Under the pieces are notes generated by a model. The model worked only from the letters and a program-made list of their open reading frames with translations, was not told the origin of the DNA and ran no database searches. Positions 1 to 8,127 of a stretch of DNA of 64,000 nucleotides are shown here, piece after piece (positions within the stretch are counted from its first letter, which is position 1; each line of letters opens with the position of its first letter). A program made the position numbers and the translations under genes. The stretch lies in NCBI RefSeq assembly GCF_000203915.1, contig NC_008391.1, forward strand, positions 1,984,001 through 2,048,000, read 5' to 3'. This DNA comes from Burkholderia ambifaria AMMD (GTDB lineage: Bacteria > Pseudomonadota > Gammaproteobacteria > Burkholderiales > Burkholderiaceae).

Positions 1-438
1 AGAGCGGGAGACCGCGATTTCCTCCGTGATCCGGAAATCCGCGCCAAAAAGGCGCTCTGCCGCGTCGATCCCAGCCGTTTCGCAGGCCCGGGCGCGCATT
101 GTACAGCGCACAGAAACCGTTCGGTCCCGAAAATTCTCACCTCACCGGCTCGGAATTCTGTGACCGGGATGCCGAGGAATCCCCGACACACGTGGGATCA
201 GCCGCCAGGACCTCCCGAAAAGCCTCACCTTATTGAAAAAAGCGGCGCTCCAACGGATGCGAAAGCCGCTCCCGAAAAACCTCACCGTAACCGCCGCGGT
301 ATCAAAAATGTCAATGGCATCCGATACTTATGTGCGGCAGGCGTTCGGGTGGGCCCGGCGATCATCCCCCGAAAAACCTCACCTTTCCGGCATCCGGCCG
401 AATGCGACAGCTGCCTGTCGGCTCCTGAAAATTCTCAC

Positions 439-459
439 CTGTGCCAAAAGGTGGCACAG
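439..459. repeat. 8-bp inverted repeat inside the origin array
   Basis: CTGTGCCA at 439-446 pairs with TGGCACAG at 452-459 around a 5-base loop. It begins in the last bases of the iteron at 422. Similar but different hairpins lie at 704-718 (GCACC/GGTGC), 795-813 (CTGCCCA/TGGGCAG) and 849-862 (CTGTG/CACAG). Their role is unknown; they may extrude or bind a dimeric protein. Confidence 0.6.
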
Positions 460-794
460 CGAAAATCAGATTTCGGTCAGTCCGGGCGGGCTTTTCAGCG
501 AATTTTCCCTGCGACGCCCCCTGAAAAGCCTCACCTTTGACTAATTTTTAGGCAAACGCAGCTCCCGAAAATACTCACCCATATGGCGCATGGCCGCCCT
601 GTGATTGATGCCCCGAAAAAGCTCACCTCAAGGGATCCGGCCAGGAAAACCCGGGTTTCGCTCCCGAAAAACCTCACCTTTGGAGCTTCACAGTCCCCAC
701 ATGGCACCTTTGCGGTGCAAAATGACGCTCGTTTCCCGGAAACCCTCACAGCAAAACCCTGTGGCGTCCCGTGAAACCTCACCTTTCACGAAAA

Positions 795-813
795 CTGCCC
801 AAAAGATGGGCAG
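795..813. repeat. 7-bp inverted repeat inside the origin array
   Basis: CTGCCCA at 795-801 pairs with TGGGCAG at 807-813 around the loop AAAGA. It follows the iteron copy at 766-785. Its shape (7-8 bp stem, 5-base A-rich loop) matches the hairpin at 439-459, but the stem bases differ, which suggests the structure may matter more than the letters. Confidence 0.55.
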
Positions 814-1168
814 AATGAGGGCGCGAAGAAGGTCCTGCAAATTCTCACCTGTGTCTGCACAGGCAGAAAACTGTGCGCTCAGGAACAGCGCGGGTTCCGC
901 GGCTGTGTGGCCCCGAAAAACCTCACCTTTGGGAAATCTCGTGTTTCACTGTGATCCCGAATCCGCTCACGACCTTTCCTGCATCGGCTCACGCAGCTCC
1001 CCGAACCCCATCACTTCAGCTCCCGCAGAACATCACCTTGGCTCCCGTAAAACTTCACCTTGTCGGCCGGAAAGCCTTGGTACATAAGGCTGTGCCGTGG
1101 CGTTAACGTTTTTAACTAAGGGTTCAAGGGTGTTTACTTCTAATACTCTCAAGACATCTGTCGTCGAG

Positions 1169-1177
1169 TTTTCCACA
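1169..1177 (+). promoter_or_regulatory. DnaA-box-like nonamer
   Basis: TTTTCCACA fits the relaxed DnaA-box consensus TTWTNCACA. It lies about 110 bp after the last iteron. A nearby DnaA box is common in iteron-driven origins where the initiator and DnaA act together. A single 9-mer can occur by chance, so support comes mainly from its position. Confidence 0.5.
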
Positions 1178-1393
1178 GAGACCCCAAACCCTGAACACCG
1201 ACAGGCTACGATGACGCTCGGCATGTGAAACAAATGCACTTTTTCGGGATCTGCTCCAAAACGCTTTCAGTACAAGCACTTGGCTCGTTTTCTTCGCTTT
1301 GTTTCACGGCTGCTTCGACCGAATCGGCTCACAGCCCCGGTTTCTGTGCACAGCGACGTAAATTCGCCACGGCCGATCAAAATAAGTATCAAA

Positions 1394-1405
1394 AAATACG
1401 TATTT
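1394..1405. promoter_or_regulatory. Perfect 12-bp palindrome ahead of the kfrA-like gene (candidate autoregulatory operator)
   Basis: AAATACGTATTT is a perfect palindrome in an AT-rich patch 38 bp before the ATG of the KfrA-like gene. Plasmid KfrA proteins are known to repress their own promoter. A palindrome at this position is a reasonable operator candidate, but this is inference from position. Confidence 0.5.
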
Positions 1406-1443
1406 CGTTATGATCGCAACATCTCAATGTCTGTGAGGCTGTC

Positions 1444-2625
1444 ATGACGCTGGATGAAATGCGTGAAGCCATTCGGGAAGAACTGGAATCGCTGCGCGCG
1501 AGCGGCGCACGCCGCCAGGAGTTGTCGCTGCATGCGTGCAAGCGCCTGTTCTTCGATCTCGGCATCCGGCCGTCGGCCGCCAACGTCCGTGATCTGACCC
1601 AGACTGGCAGTGCCAGCGACATTCCGAAGGACATCGACCATTTCTGGGAACGGATCCGTACCGCGTCGAAAGTCCGGCTCGACGGCGCGGCGATTCCGAA
1701 AGCGGTCGAGGAAAAGGCCGGCGCCTTGCTCGGCGCACTATATGAAGAAGCATTAAAGGCGGCGAGGGAAAGTCTCGACGTCGACCGCGAACAGATTCGC
1801 GCCGGCGTGAGCGATGCGGAACAGCGGCTGCGCGACGCAGCTGTTCGCCAGGAAACACTCGAAGGCGCGCTGACGCGCAGTGAAACCCGCAACGACCAGC
1901 TGCAGGCGCGCGTGACCGAGCTCGAAGTGCAGCTGGCCTCGCAATCGACGCACGGTTCGGCAAATGAAGCGACGCTGCTCACCACGATCGCCCGCCTCGA
2001 AAAGGAACTGGCCGCGATGGCCGCCCGCGTCGACGCCGAGCAGACGCAGAACGCCGCGCTGCGCGACCGCATCGATACGCTGCAAGCGGAATTGCAGCAG
2101 CGCACCGAACACTATGCGCAGCAGATCAAGGATGCGGTGGCCGAAGCCGAGCGTCGCGTCAAACCGATGCTGGTCGAGCTGGACTCGTTGCGCAGCATGG
2201 CGGCGACCTACCAGAGCGGTTTGCGCGACGTGCAGCGCAAGGAATTCGATTTCCTTCAGCAATTGAGTTCGGCCAAGGCGCGTGCGGACCGGCTCGAGGA
2301 ACAGTTGCGCAGCCAGGGCGATGAACTGGAACGCGCGACGCGCGACGCGAATAGGCTGCGCGCGAGCCAAGGGATGAATCCGGAAATCGCCGCGCTGATC
2401 CGGCGCCTGGCCAATGCGGGTCAACTGGATGCGGACGCGTATGCTGCGATCGGTACGTCGCTGGACCACGAAGTTCCGGTGCCGAGCCAGTGCCCGCGTT
2501 GCGACGGTGAACCGGAACTGGCGCAAGGCGATGACGGGTTCGAAGTTTCGTGCCCCGAATGCGAACATGCGTCGGGGCCGTGGCCTTCCCGATTTGAAGC
2601 GATCGCGCGTTTTGCACGCGACTGA
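1444..2625 (+). CDS. KfrA-type coiled-coil DNA-binding protein
   Basis: A 393-residue protein. The N-terminal ~110 residues look like the KfrA N-terminal DNA-binding domain, with helix-rich segments and conserved DIPKDIDHFWERIR. Residues ~115-330 are a long, charged, Ala/Glu/Arg-rich coiled coil. The C-terminus carries a CPRC...CPEC zinc-ribbon-like motif at residues 350-353 and 370-373, not typical of plasmid KfrA. KfrA proteins bind DNA, autoregulate, and support plasmid partition. The ATG follows GAGG by 6 bases. Its place next to the iterons fits a role in maintaining the replicon. Family assignment is solid; the chromosomal role is inferred. Confidence 0.8.
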   Translation: MTLDEMREAIREELESLRASGARRQELSLHACKRLFFDLGIRPSAANVRDLTQTGSASDIPKDIDHFWERIRTASKVRLDGAAIPKAVEEKAGALLGALYEEALKAARESLDVDREQIRAGVSDAEQRLRDAAVRQETLEGALTRSETRNDQLQARVTELEVQLASQSTHGSANEATLLTTIARLEKELAAMAARVDAEQTQNAALRDRIDTLQAELQQRTEHYAQQIKDAVAEAERRVKPMLVELDSLRSMAATYQSGLRDVQRKEFDFLQQLSSAKARADRLEEQLRSQGDELERATRDANRLRASQGMNPEIAALIRRLANAGQLDADAYAAIGTSLDHEVPVPSQCPRCDGEPELAQGDDGFEVSCPECEHASGPWPSRFEAIARFARD

Positions 2626-2650
2626 CGCGCCAGCCGGCACAGCAATCGCA

Positions 2651-2694
2651 CAGGTGAGGTAATGCGGGATGCGTGAGGTGAGGTTTTTCGGGAG
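2651..2694 (-). repeat. Two outlying iteron-like repeats, reverse orientation
   Basis: Two copies of the origin repeat lie on the opposite strand at 2651-2670 and 2675-2694, starting 24 bp apart. The second reads GAGGTGAGGTTTTTCGGGAG, near the exact reverse complement of the origin consensus. They sit between the converging ends of the KfrA-like and recombinase-like genes. Confidence 0.8.
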
Positions 2695-2765
2695 CTGTGA
2701 AACGGTGAGGCTAGGCCACGCAAGGCTGCTCACGGATCATGTCGCGTGAGCAGCCGTGCTTGGCA

Positions 2766-3779
2766 TCAGTGAGTTTCGTCGGGGACGAGCGCGTCACCGT
2801 TGGCGAGACCGTCGCGCCAGTTTTTCCATGCGCGATGCAGGCGGTTCGACGAGATCGGCCGCATGAAGCCGAGCCATTTGCCGACCCGCTCGGGCGGCAC
2901 GTCGTGTTCGAACAGTTCGGCCGCATACGTGTTGCGCAGCGTTTGCGGGCTCGCGCGCGCGCTGCGCGACGACGTGAGCCCCGCCGATTCGACGATCGCA
3001 TCGATCGCGCGCAGCATCGTCGCCTTGTGCATCGGCCGTCCGGTGTGCGACGCCGGAAACACGAGTTCGCCGGGAATCTCCTGACGCTTGCGCTCCACGA
3101 GCCACGCCTCGAGCAACGCGATCGCGAACGACGCCAGATGGGTTTCGCGTGCGAAATCCGGATGCGTCGACGGGATCTGGAGCGACGTTCCGCTCGTGTT
3201 GATGCAACTAATAGTAAGCGCCCGTGCTTCGCCGGTCTTCACGCCGGCGCCGAGAAACGCAGCGACGAGCGCGCGGTCGCGCCGCTCTTTCCAGTACGCG
3301 GAGCCCGATACGCCGATCGGCGAAAACAGGTAAGCCAGCAGCTTCGCGCGTTCGGCCGGTGTGAGGAAACCGGTCGGCTCGTTGTCGCGTGCCTGGCGCC
3401 AGTTCGCTTCGCCATCCTGAGCAATGAAGCGGGCCGGATTGGTGGACGCGAGCTCGGTGCGCCGGATGTGGTCGAGCACGCGCTCGATCAGCCGAAGATA
3501 GCGCATGCGCTGCGTTTTCCGGATAGGCAGCTCGCCGACGAAGTTCGCGATCGATGCGGTATCGACTGTCGCCAGGTTTTTCTGGTGGGCCCGCAGCCAC
3601 GTGAGAAACGCACCCCATTGGGCGCGATAGACGTCGGCTGACGAACGGCGGTAGTCCTGCATGGCAAGCCACGCGTCGAATGCGGTTTCGGGCGACACGA
3701 TCCAGTCGGATGCGCCGCGGTCGAACAGATCCTTTTCTTCCGGGCGTGCAGGGGTGTCGGAGGGCGTGGGAAGGGACAT
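2766..3779 (-). CDS. Tyrosine-recombinase-fold protein, probably catalytically inactive
   Basis: A 337-residue protein with the tyrosine recombinase layout: N-terminal SAM-like core-binding domain (~30-115) and C-terminal catalytic-fold domain (~135-320). My motif alignment puts Lys181 (GVKTGEA) where the first catalytic Arg (GLRxSEL) should be. Gln279 replaces the His of HxLR while Arg282 is kept, Phe305 replaces the LGH His, and His315 replaces the nucleophilic Tyr. Arg186 is nearby and could confuse the first assignment. No attachment sites or phage genes are near, so it is probably a resident DNA-binding protein of the origin region. It ends 140 bp from the KfrA-like gene, convergent. Confidence 0.75.
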   Translation of the reverse strand: MSLPTPSDTPARPEEKDLFDRGASDWIVSPETAFDAWLAMQDYRRSSADVYRAQWGAFLTWLRAHQKNLATVDTASIANFVGELPIRKTQRMRYLRLIERVLDHIRRTELASTNPARFIAQDGEANWRQARDNEPTGFLTPAERAKLLAYLFSPIGVSGSAYWKERRDRALVAAFLGAGVKTGEARALTISCINTSGTSLQIPSTHPDFARETHLASFAIALLEAWLVERKRQEIPGELVFPASHTGRPMHKATMLRAIDAIVESAGLTSSRSARASPQTLRNTYAAELFEHDVPPERVGKWLGFMRPISSNRLHRAWKNWRDGLANGDALVPDETH

Positions 3780-3881
3780 ATTATTTATTCCGTTAGTTGC
3801 GTATATGGTAGCCCTTTGCGCAACATCGCGGGCAGCAGGATGCGGGAGCCGGCCGCCGTGTCGGACGATCCGGGCGGGGCA

Positions 3882-4259
3882 TCAGTTGCCCCATGCCTTG
3901 GACGGACGTTGAACGCGCTCGCGGTGCGCGGCTTCCTGCGACCGCGCCGCGGCTTCATACGCGAGAACCGCGAACGAGAAGACGGCGGGCAGCGCGTTCG
4001 ACCGGCCGAAGTCGATCGGATCGTCTGTTTCGGGAAAGGTCATGTCCGACGGCCGTTCGAACAGTTGACGCATGCCGGCGTCGTGCCGGCTGGCAAAGCC
4101 GAGATCGGCGAGCGCCTCGGCTTCGATGGCGTGCAGCAGACGCCACGACAGCGGGACGCGCTGACGGATGTAGCGCTCGGCTATATGGCGGACGATCAGC
4201 TCGAGGTCGTGCGCGGCAGCCTTGAAGCTGAGCGCGGCCAAATCTTGTTCTTCTGTCAT
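3882..4259 (-). CDS. Conserved-looking protein of unknown function, predicted SOS-regulated
   Basis: A 125-residue soluble protein beginning MTEEQDLAALSFKAAAHDLELIVRHIAERYI. I do not recognise a family. It is acidic to neutral, helix-rich, has no signal peptide or membrane span and no metal motif. An ATG at 4259 preceded by AGGAG with a 6-base gap is preferred over the upstream in-frame ATG at 4313. A canonical LexA box lies 70-90 bp upstream, so it is probably induced by DNA damage. The recombinase-like gene follows 102 bp downstream on the same strand and could be co-transcribed. Confidence 0.65.
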   Translation of the reverse strand: MTEEQDLAALSFKAAAHDLELIVRHIAERYIRQRVPLSWRLLHAIEAEALADLGFASRHDAGMRQLFERPSDMTFPETDDPIDFGRSNALPAVFSFAVLAYEAAARSQEAAHRERVQRPSKAWGN

Positions 4260-4328
4260 CGCAGGCTCCTGTCGACCGGAGCGGCGCCTCGGTGCGCCGA
4301 CCCGGCCATGCATGGCGGAATGTCCCTA

Positions 4329-4348
4329 TACTGTACAAACATACAGTA
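4329..4348. promoter_or_regulatory. LexA (SOS) box
   Basis: The 20-mer TACTGTACAAACATACAGTA matches the LexA core CTGT-N8-ACAG and the flanking TA bases of the enterobacterial consensus. It lies upstream of the unknown gene starting at 4259 on the minus strand. The other flanking gene, the XRE regulator at 4387, points away, so the box most likely serves the unknown gene. Confidence 0.75.
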
Positions 4349-4386
4349 TTTTCCGCAACTGGCCGTTCGGCCAGCTATCCGCATTT

Positions 4387-4998
4387 TCAGCGATGGATCA
4401 CGATCAGTAATGCGCGCGCTTCGGCCTTGCCGGGGTTGCGGATCGCATGCGGCGTGTCGGCCGCGTAGCGGGCGGTGTCGCCCGCCTTCAGGCGCCGGCT
4501 CGCGGCCGCGGCATCGATTTCCATCGCGCCGTGCAGCACGGTGAGGTGCTCGCGCGTGCCGGGTTCGTGCGCGTTCGATACGAGCGCGCCGCCGCCCGGC
4601 AGCGTCAGTTCGTACCACTCGAATTTGCCGGCCAGGTCGATCGGGCCCCACACGCGCAACTGATAGCGGCCGTCGTGACCGGCGAGCGTCGGAATGTCGT
4701 GCGGGCCGTCCACGCGGATCGTCTCCGCCGCCTTCGGTTGCGAGAACAGTTCGTCGAGCGTGATGCCGAGCGCATTGGTGAGCCGCCACGCAACCGCGAT
4801 CGTCGGATTGGCCTTGTCGCGCTCGATCTCGGAGAGCATCGACTTCGATACGCCGGCCGCGCGCGACAGGTCGTCGAGCGTCAGCTTGCGCTCGTTGCGC
4901 AGGCGCTGGATTTGCTCGCCGACCCGCGGCGGCGTCACGCCCGACGGTTGCGGTGCGGCGGCGGCAGGCGTGCGCCGCGACGCGGAGGAACTTGCCAT
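4387..4998 (-). CDS. XRE-cupin transcriptional regulator
   Basis: A 203-residue regulator with an N-terminal XRE helix-turn-helix (~25-85, LDDLSRAAGVSKSMLSEIERDKANPT) and a C-terminal cupin sensor domain (~120-200, with PGTREHLTVLHG and DTPHAIRNPG). Such proteins usually sense a small molecule, often an amino acid or amine. It is divergent from kbl-tdh across a 161-bp gap containing two direct repeats, so it probably controls threonine catabolism. The link to kbl-tdh is inferred from position. Confidence 0.85.
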   Translation of the reverse strand: MASSSASRRTPAAAAPQPSGVTPPRVGEQIQRLRNERKLTLDDLSRAAGVSKSMLSEIERDKANPTIAVAWRLTNALGITLDELFSQPKAAETIRVDGPHDIPTLAGHDGRYQLRVWGPIDLAGKFEWYELTLPGGGALVSNAHEPGTREHLTVLHGAMEIDAAAASRRLKAGDTARYAADTPHAIRNPGKAEARALLIVIHR

Positions 4999-5021
4999 TT
5001 GGTTTCCGTTCGCTTAGAGTT

Positions 5022-5053
5022 GTTCGGTATTTCGAATTCTAGTTCGGAATATT
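5022..5053. promoter_or_regulatory. Direct repeats in the XRE regulator-kbl divergent promoter
   Basis: GTTCGGTATTT begins at 5022 and GTTCGGAATAT at 5042, two helical turns apart, in the gap between the divergent XRE regulator and kbl. The spacing suits a dimeric regulator bound to one DNA face. Candidate operator for the XRE protein; not proven. Confidence 0.45.
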
Positions 5054-5159
5054 GGATAAATGCGGTCAACCGAACGACCGACTATAACAGTAGCAGGCCG
5101 TTGCGCCGCCGCCACGAGCGGGGCGCTGCGGAATGCGAATCCCTGTCAGGAGCTTTGCG

Positions 5160-6359
5160 ATGCGTGATGCCTTTCTCGCCCAGGTGCGCGGGACGCTCGA
5201 CCAGATCCGCGCGGACGGTTTTTACAAGACCGAGCGCGAGATCGCGAGTCCCCAGGCGGCGGCCGTGCGGCTGGCCGGCGGTGCCGGCGTGCTGAATTTC
5301 TGCGCGAACAACTATCTGGGCCTGGCGAACGATCCGCGCCTGGTCGCCGCGGCGCAGGCCGGTCTCGAGCAGGACGGCTTCGGCATGGCATCGGTGCGCT
5401 TCATCTGCGGCACGCAAACCGTGCACAAGCAGCTCGAAAGCGCGCTGGCGTCGTTTCTCGGCACCGAGGACAGCATCCTCTATTCGAGTTGCTTCGATGC
5501 GAACGGCGGCCTGTTCGAGACGCTGCTCGACGAGAACGACGCGGTGATCAGCGACGAGCTGAACCACGCGAGCATCATCGACGGCGTCCGCCTCTGCAAG
5601 GCGAAGCGTTTCCGTTACAAGAACAACGACCTGTCGGACCTCGAGGCGAAGCTGAAGGAAGCCGACGCCGCGGGCGCGCGCCACAAGCTGATCGCGACCG
5701 ACGGCGTGTTCTCGATGGACGGCATCATCGCCGACCTGAAAGGCATCTGCGACCTCGCCGATCGTTATGGCGCACTCGTGATGGTCGACGATTCGCACGC
5801 GGTCGGCTTCATCGGCGCGCATGGCCGCGGCACGCCCGAGCACTGCGGCGTCGACGGGCGCGTCGACATCATCACCGGCACGCTCGGCAAGGCGCTGGGC
5901 GGCGCATCGGGCGGCTATGTCGCCGCGCGTCGCGAGGTGATCGAGCTGCTGCGCCAGCGTTCGCGCCCGTACCTGTTCTCGAACACGCTGACGCCGAGCA
6001 TCGCCGCGGCATCGCTGAAGGTGCTGGAGCTGCTCGGCAGCGACGAAGGCGCGAAGTTGCGCGAACGTGTGCGCGAGAACGGCGTGCGGTTCCGCGAGCA
6101 GATGACCGCCGCGGGCTTCACGCTCGTGCCGGGCGCCCATCCGATCATCCCGGTGATGCTCGGCGACGCGCAGCTCGCGACGAACATGGCCGACAAGTTG
6201 CTCGCCGAAGGCGTCTACGTGATCGGCTTCTCGTTCCCGGTCGTGCCGCGTGGCCGCGCGCGCATCCGCACGCAGATGAGCGCCGCGCATACCCCCGAAC
6301 AGATCGATCAGACGGTCGCCGCGTTCGTGCGCGTCGGCAAGTCGCTCGGCATCATCTGA
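5160..6359 (+). CDS. kbl: 2-amino-3-ketobutyrate CoA ligase (glycine C-acetyltransferase)
   Basis: A 399-residue PLP enzyme that cleaves 2-amino-3-ketobutyrate with CoA to glycine and acetyl-CoA, the second step of threonine degradation. Length matches E. coli Kbl (398). The PLP lysine falls at residue 244 in [14 protein letters not shown], as in E. coli, and DDSHAVGF provides the PLP-ring aspartate. The ATG at 5160 follows AGGAG and gives the family N-terminus; a longer start at 5133 is unlikely. The tdh gene follows after 13 bp as an operon. Confidence 0.97.
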   Translation: MRDAFLAQVRGTLDQIRADGFYKTEREIASPQAAAVRLAGGAGVLNFCANNYLGLANDPRLVAAAQAGLEQDGFGMASVRFICGTQTVHKQLESALASFLGTEDSILYSSCFDANGGLFETLLDENDAVISDELNHASIIDGVRLCKAKRFRYKNNDLSDLEAKLKEADAAGARHKLIATDGVFSMDGIIADLKGICDLADRYGALVMVDDSHAVGFIGAHGRGTPEHCGVDGRVDIITGTLGKALGGASGGYVAARREVIELLRQRSRPYLFSNTLTPSIAAASLKVLELLGSDEGAKLRERVRENGVRFREQMTAAGFTLVPGAHPIIPVMLGDAQLATNMADKLLAEGVYVIGFSFPVVPRGRARIRTQMSAAHTPEQIDQTVAAFVRVGKSLGII

Positions 6360-6372
6360 CGGAGGCGTGACC

Positions 6373-7401
6373 ATGAAAGCACTGGCAAAGCTCGAACGCG
6401 GCCCGGGCCTCACGCTCACGCGCGTGAAGCGCCCCGAAGTCGGACACAACGACGTGCTGATCAAGATTCACCGCACGGCGATCTGCGGCACCGACATCCA
6501 TATCTGGAAGTGGGACGACTGGGCGCAGAAAACGATTCCCGTGCCGATGCACGTCGGTCACGAATACGTCGGCGAGATCGTCGAGATGGGGCAGGAAGTG
6601 CGCGGCTTCGCGATCGGCGATCGTGTGTCCGGCGAAGGCCACATCACGTGCGGCTTCTGTCGCAACTGTCGCGCGGGGCGCCGGCATCTGTGCCGCAACA
6701 CCGTCGGCGTCGGCGTGAACCGCGAGGGCGCGTTCGCCGAGTATCTGGCGATTCCCGCGTTCAACGCGTTCAAGATCCCGCCCGAGATTTCCGACGATCT
6801 CGCGTCGATCTTCGATCCGTTCGGCAACGCGACGCACACGGCGCTGTCGTTCAATCTCGTCGGCGAGGACGTGCTGATCACCGGCGCGGGCCCGATCGGC
6901 GTCATGGCCGCCGCGATCGCGAAGCATGTCGGCGCACGCAACGTCGTGATCACCGACATCAACGACTACCGGCTCGAACTCGCGCGCAAGATGGGTGCGA
7001 CGCGCGCGGTCAACGTGTCGCGCGAGTCGCTGCGCGACGTGATGGCCGACCTGCACATGACGGAAGGCTTCGACGTCGGCCTCGAGATGTCGGGCGTGCC
7101 GAGCGCGTTCACCAGCATGCTCGAGGCGATGAATCACGGCGGCAAGATTGCGCTGCTCGGCATTCCGCCCGCGCAGACGGCGATCGACTGGAACCAGGTG
7201 ATCTTCAAGGGGCTCGAGATCAAGGGCATCTACGGTCGCGAGATGTTCGAGACCTGGTACAAGATGGTCGCGATGCTGCAAAGCGGCCTCGATCTGTCGC
7301 CGATCATCACGCATCGCTTTGCGGCCGACGATTACGAGAAAGGCTTCGCCGCTATGCTGTCCGGTGAAAGCGGCAAGGTGATTCTCGACTGGACGGTCTG
7401 A
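6373..7401 (+). CDS. tdh: L-threonine 3-dehydrogenase
   Basis: A 342-residue zinc-dependent medium-chain dehydrogenase that oxidises L-threonine to 2-amino-3-ketobutyrate with NAD+. Catalytic zinc ligands Cys38 (ICGTDIH) and His63 (GHEYVGE) are present, with a structural zinc set in [15 protein letters not shown] and a Rossmann motif [10 protein letters not shown]. The GGAGG ribosome site at the kbl stop and the 13-bp gap show coupling with kbl. An ATG at 6373 is chosen over a GTG two codons upstream. Confidence 0.97.
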   Translation: MKALAKLERGPGLTLTRVKRPEVGHNDVLIKIHRTAICGTDIHIWKWDDWAQKTIPVPMHVGHEYVGEIVEMGQEVRGFAIGDRVSGEGHITCGFCRNCRAGRRHLCRNTVGVGVNREGAFAEYLAIPAFNAFKIPPEISDDLASIFDPFGNATHTALSFNLVGEDVLITGAGPIGVMAAAIAKHVGARNVVITDINDYRLELARKMGATRAVNVSRESLRDVMADLHMTEGFDVGLEMSGVPSAFTSMLEAMNHGGKIALLGIPPAQTAIDWNQVIFKGLEIKGIYGREMFETWYKMVAMLQSGLDLSPIITHRFAADDYEKGFAAMLSGESGKVILDWTV

Positions 7402-7491
7402 GTGCCGAGGGGGCAGCGCGGCGCGTTTGCCGACTGCCCGGCGCGTGCCGGCGCGAGCGTTTGTCGGGCCGATCGGCTTCGACGAGCGCGT

Positions 7492-7511
7492 AAGGTGAGA
7501 TTATTCGGGAG
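7492..7511 (-). repeat. Outlying iteron-like repeat
   Basis: AAGGTGAGATTATTCGGGAG, reverse-oriented copy of the origin repeat (17 of 20 bases match the reverse consensus by eye), about 90 bp after the tdh stop. Confidence 0.75.
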
Positions 7512-8102
7512 CTGTGCTCGCGTGCTGTATGGCGGTTCGATCGCGCTTTCATGACGCGTTTGGGGCGCGCAATGCAGCGGTTGCGCGTTGCGCAACGCCT
7601 GCTGGCACACCCCTTCTCGTTTGCGGAACGACGGCGATCACGCTGCGATTCCGCCGGATGCATCGGTGACATGCAATCGCGCATGCACCTCACCCATCAA
7701 GCCCCCGCGCACCAGTCCATTCTTTGTCGCGTCGCCCGACGCGTGTTTTTCTTCCCGCCCTTCCGCTTTCTCTTGCCGTGCTTGAGTAGCGAGCCCTCTC
7801 CGCATCATCCGCTGACGGCGGCTTTGCTCTGTTCCCGCGGCGGCACATTGGCAGCACCTCACCGCACAGCGCAATCACGCTGCAGCCTCGATGCGTGAGG
7901 CGATCAATGACGTGCGAATTCACCCTTCAGCAGCCGATCGACGTCGATCGGTGCGCTGCCCGCTATTCGATTCCTTCACCGTTCGACCATCGCGGTTCGA
8001 ACTACAGACTCGACACGACGAACCACCGCCGCCCGCCATCGGCACCAGCCCACGTTCACCCCTCCCACCGCCAGGGCCATACCACACGGTTGTTGACGAG
8101 GG

Positions 8103-8116
8103 AGAACGATCGTTCT
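8103..8116. promoter_or_regulatory. Perfect 14-bp palindrome, probable TetR operator
   Basis: AGAACGATCGTTCT is a perfect palindrome ending 11 bp before the tetR ATG. TetR-family repressors commonly bind such palindromes over their own promoter. This gene is the only nearby candidate target. Confidence 0.65.
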
Positions 8117-8127
8117 ACCGTAAACCC

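Larger units (their letters stand above)
126..1061 (+). repeat. Iteron-like 20-bp repeat array of the probable chromosome 2 replication origin
   Basis: About 16 irregularly spaced copies of a 20-mer with consensus CTCCCGAAAAACCTCACCTT, all in the same orientation. Good copies begin near 126, 212, 269, 367, 422, 518, 562, 611, 661, 766, 833, 911, 1020 and 1042; weaker ones near 733 and 998. The copy at 661-680 is exact. Start-to-start spacing is mostly 44-98 bp, and the last two pairs are 22 bp apart. No convincing gene occupies the stretch. Iterons beside plasmid-type replication genes are normal for secondary chromosomes, so an initiator-binding array is the simplest reading (inference). The initiator gene is not in the window. 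Confidence 0.85.
7402..8127. other. 726-bp intergenic region with one reverse iteron copy
   Basis: Between tdh and the tetR gene. It holds one reverse-oriented origin-type repeat at 7492-7511 and the TetR palindrome at 8103-8116. I see no gene with a credible start and ribosome site; the open frames here have skewed, low-complexity composition. The rest shows no recognisable RNA or element. Confidence 0.6.

Noticed and set aside
126..1061. CRISPR-like array
   Set aside because: Repeats are short, degenerate and irregularly spaced (22-98 bp), spacers vary widely in length, and no cas genes are near.
160..1239. Small open frames on both strands across the iteron array
   Set aside because: Their peptide sequences are repeats of the translated iteron (PEKPHL-like) without ribosome sites.
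2766..3779. Integrase marking a mobile element
   Set aside because: No flanking repeats, tRNA, phage or conjugation genes; catalytic residues are mostly replaced and the protein appears resident.
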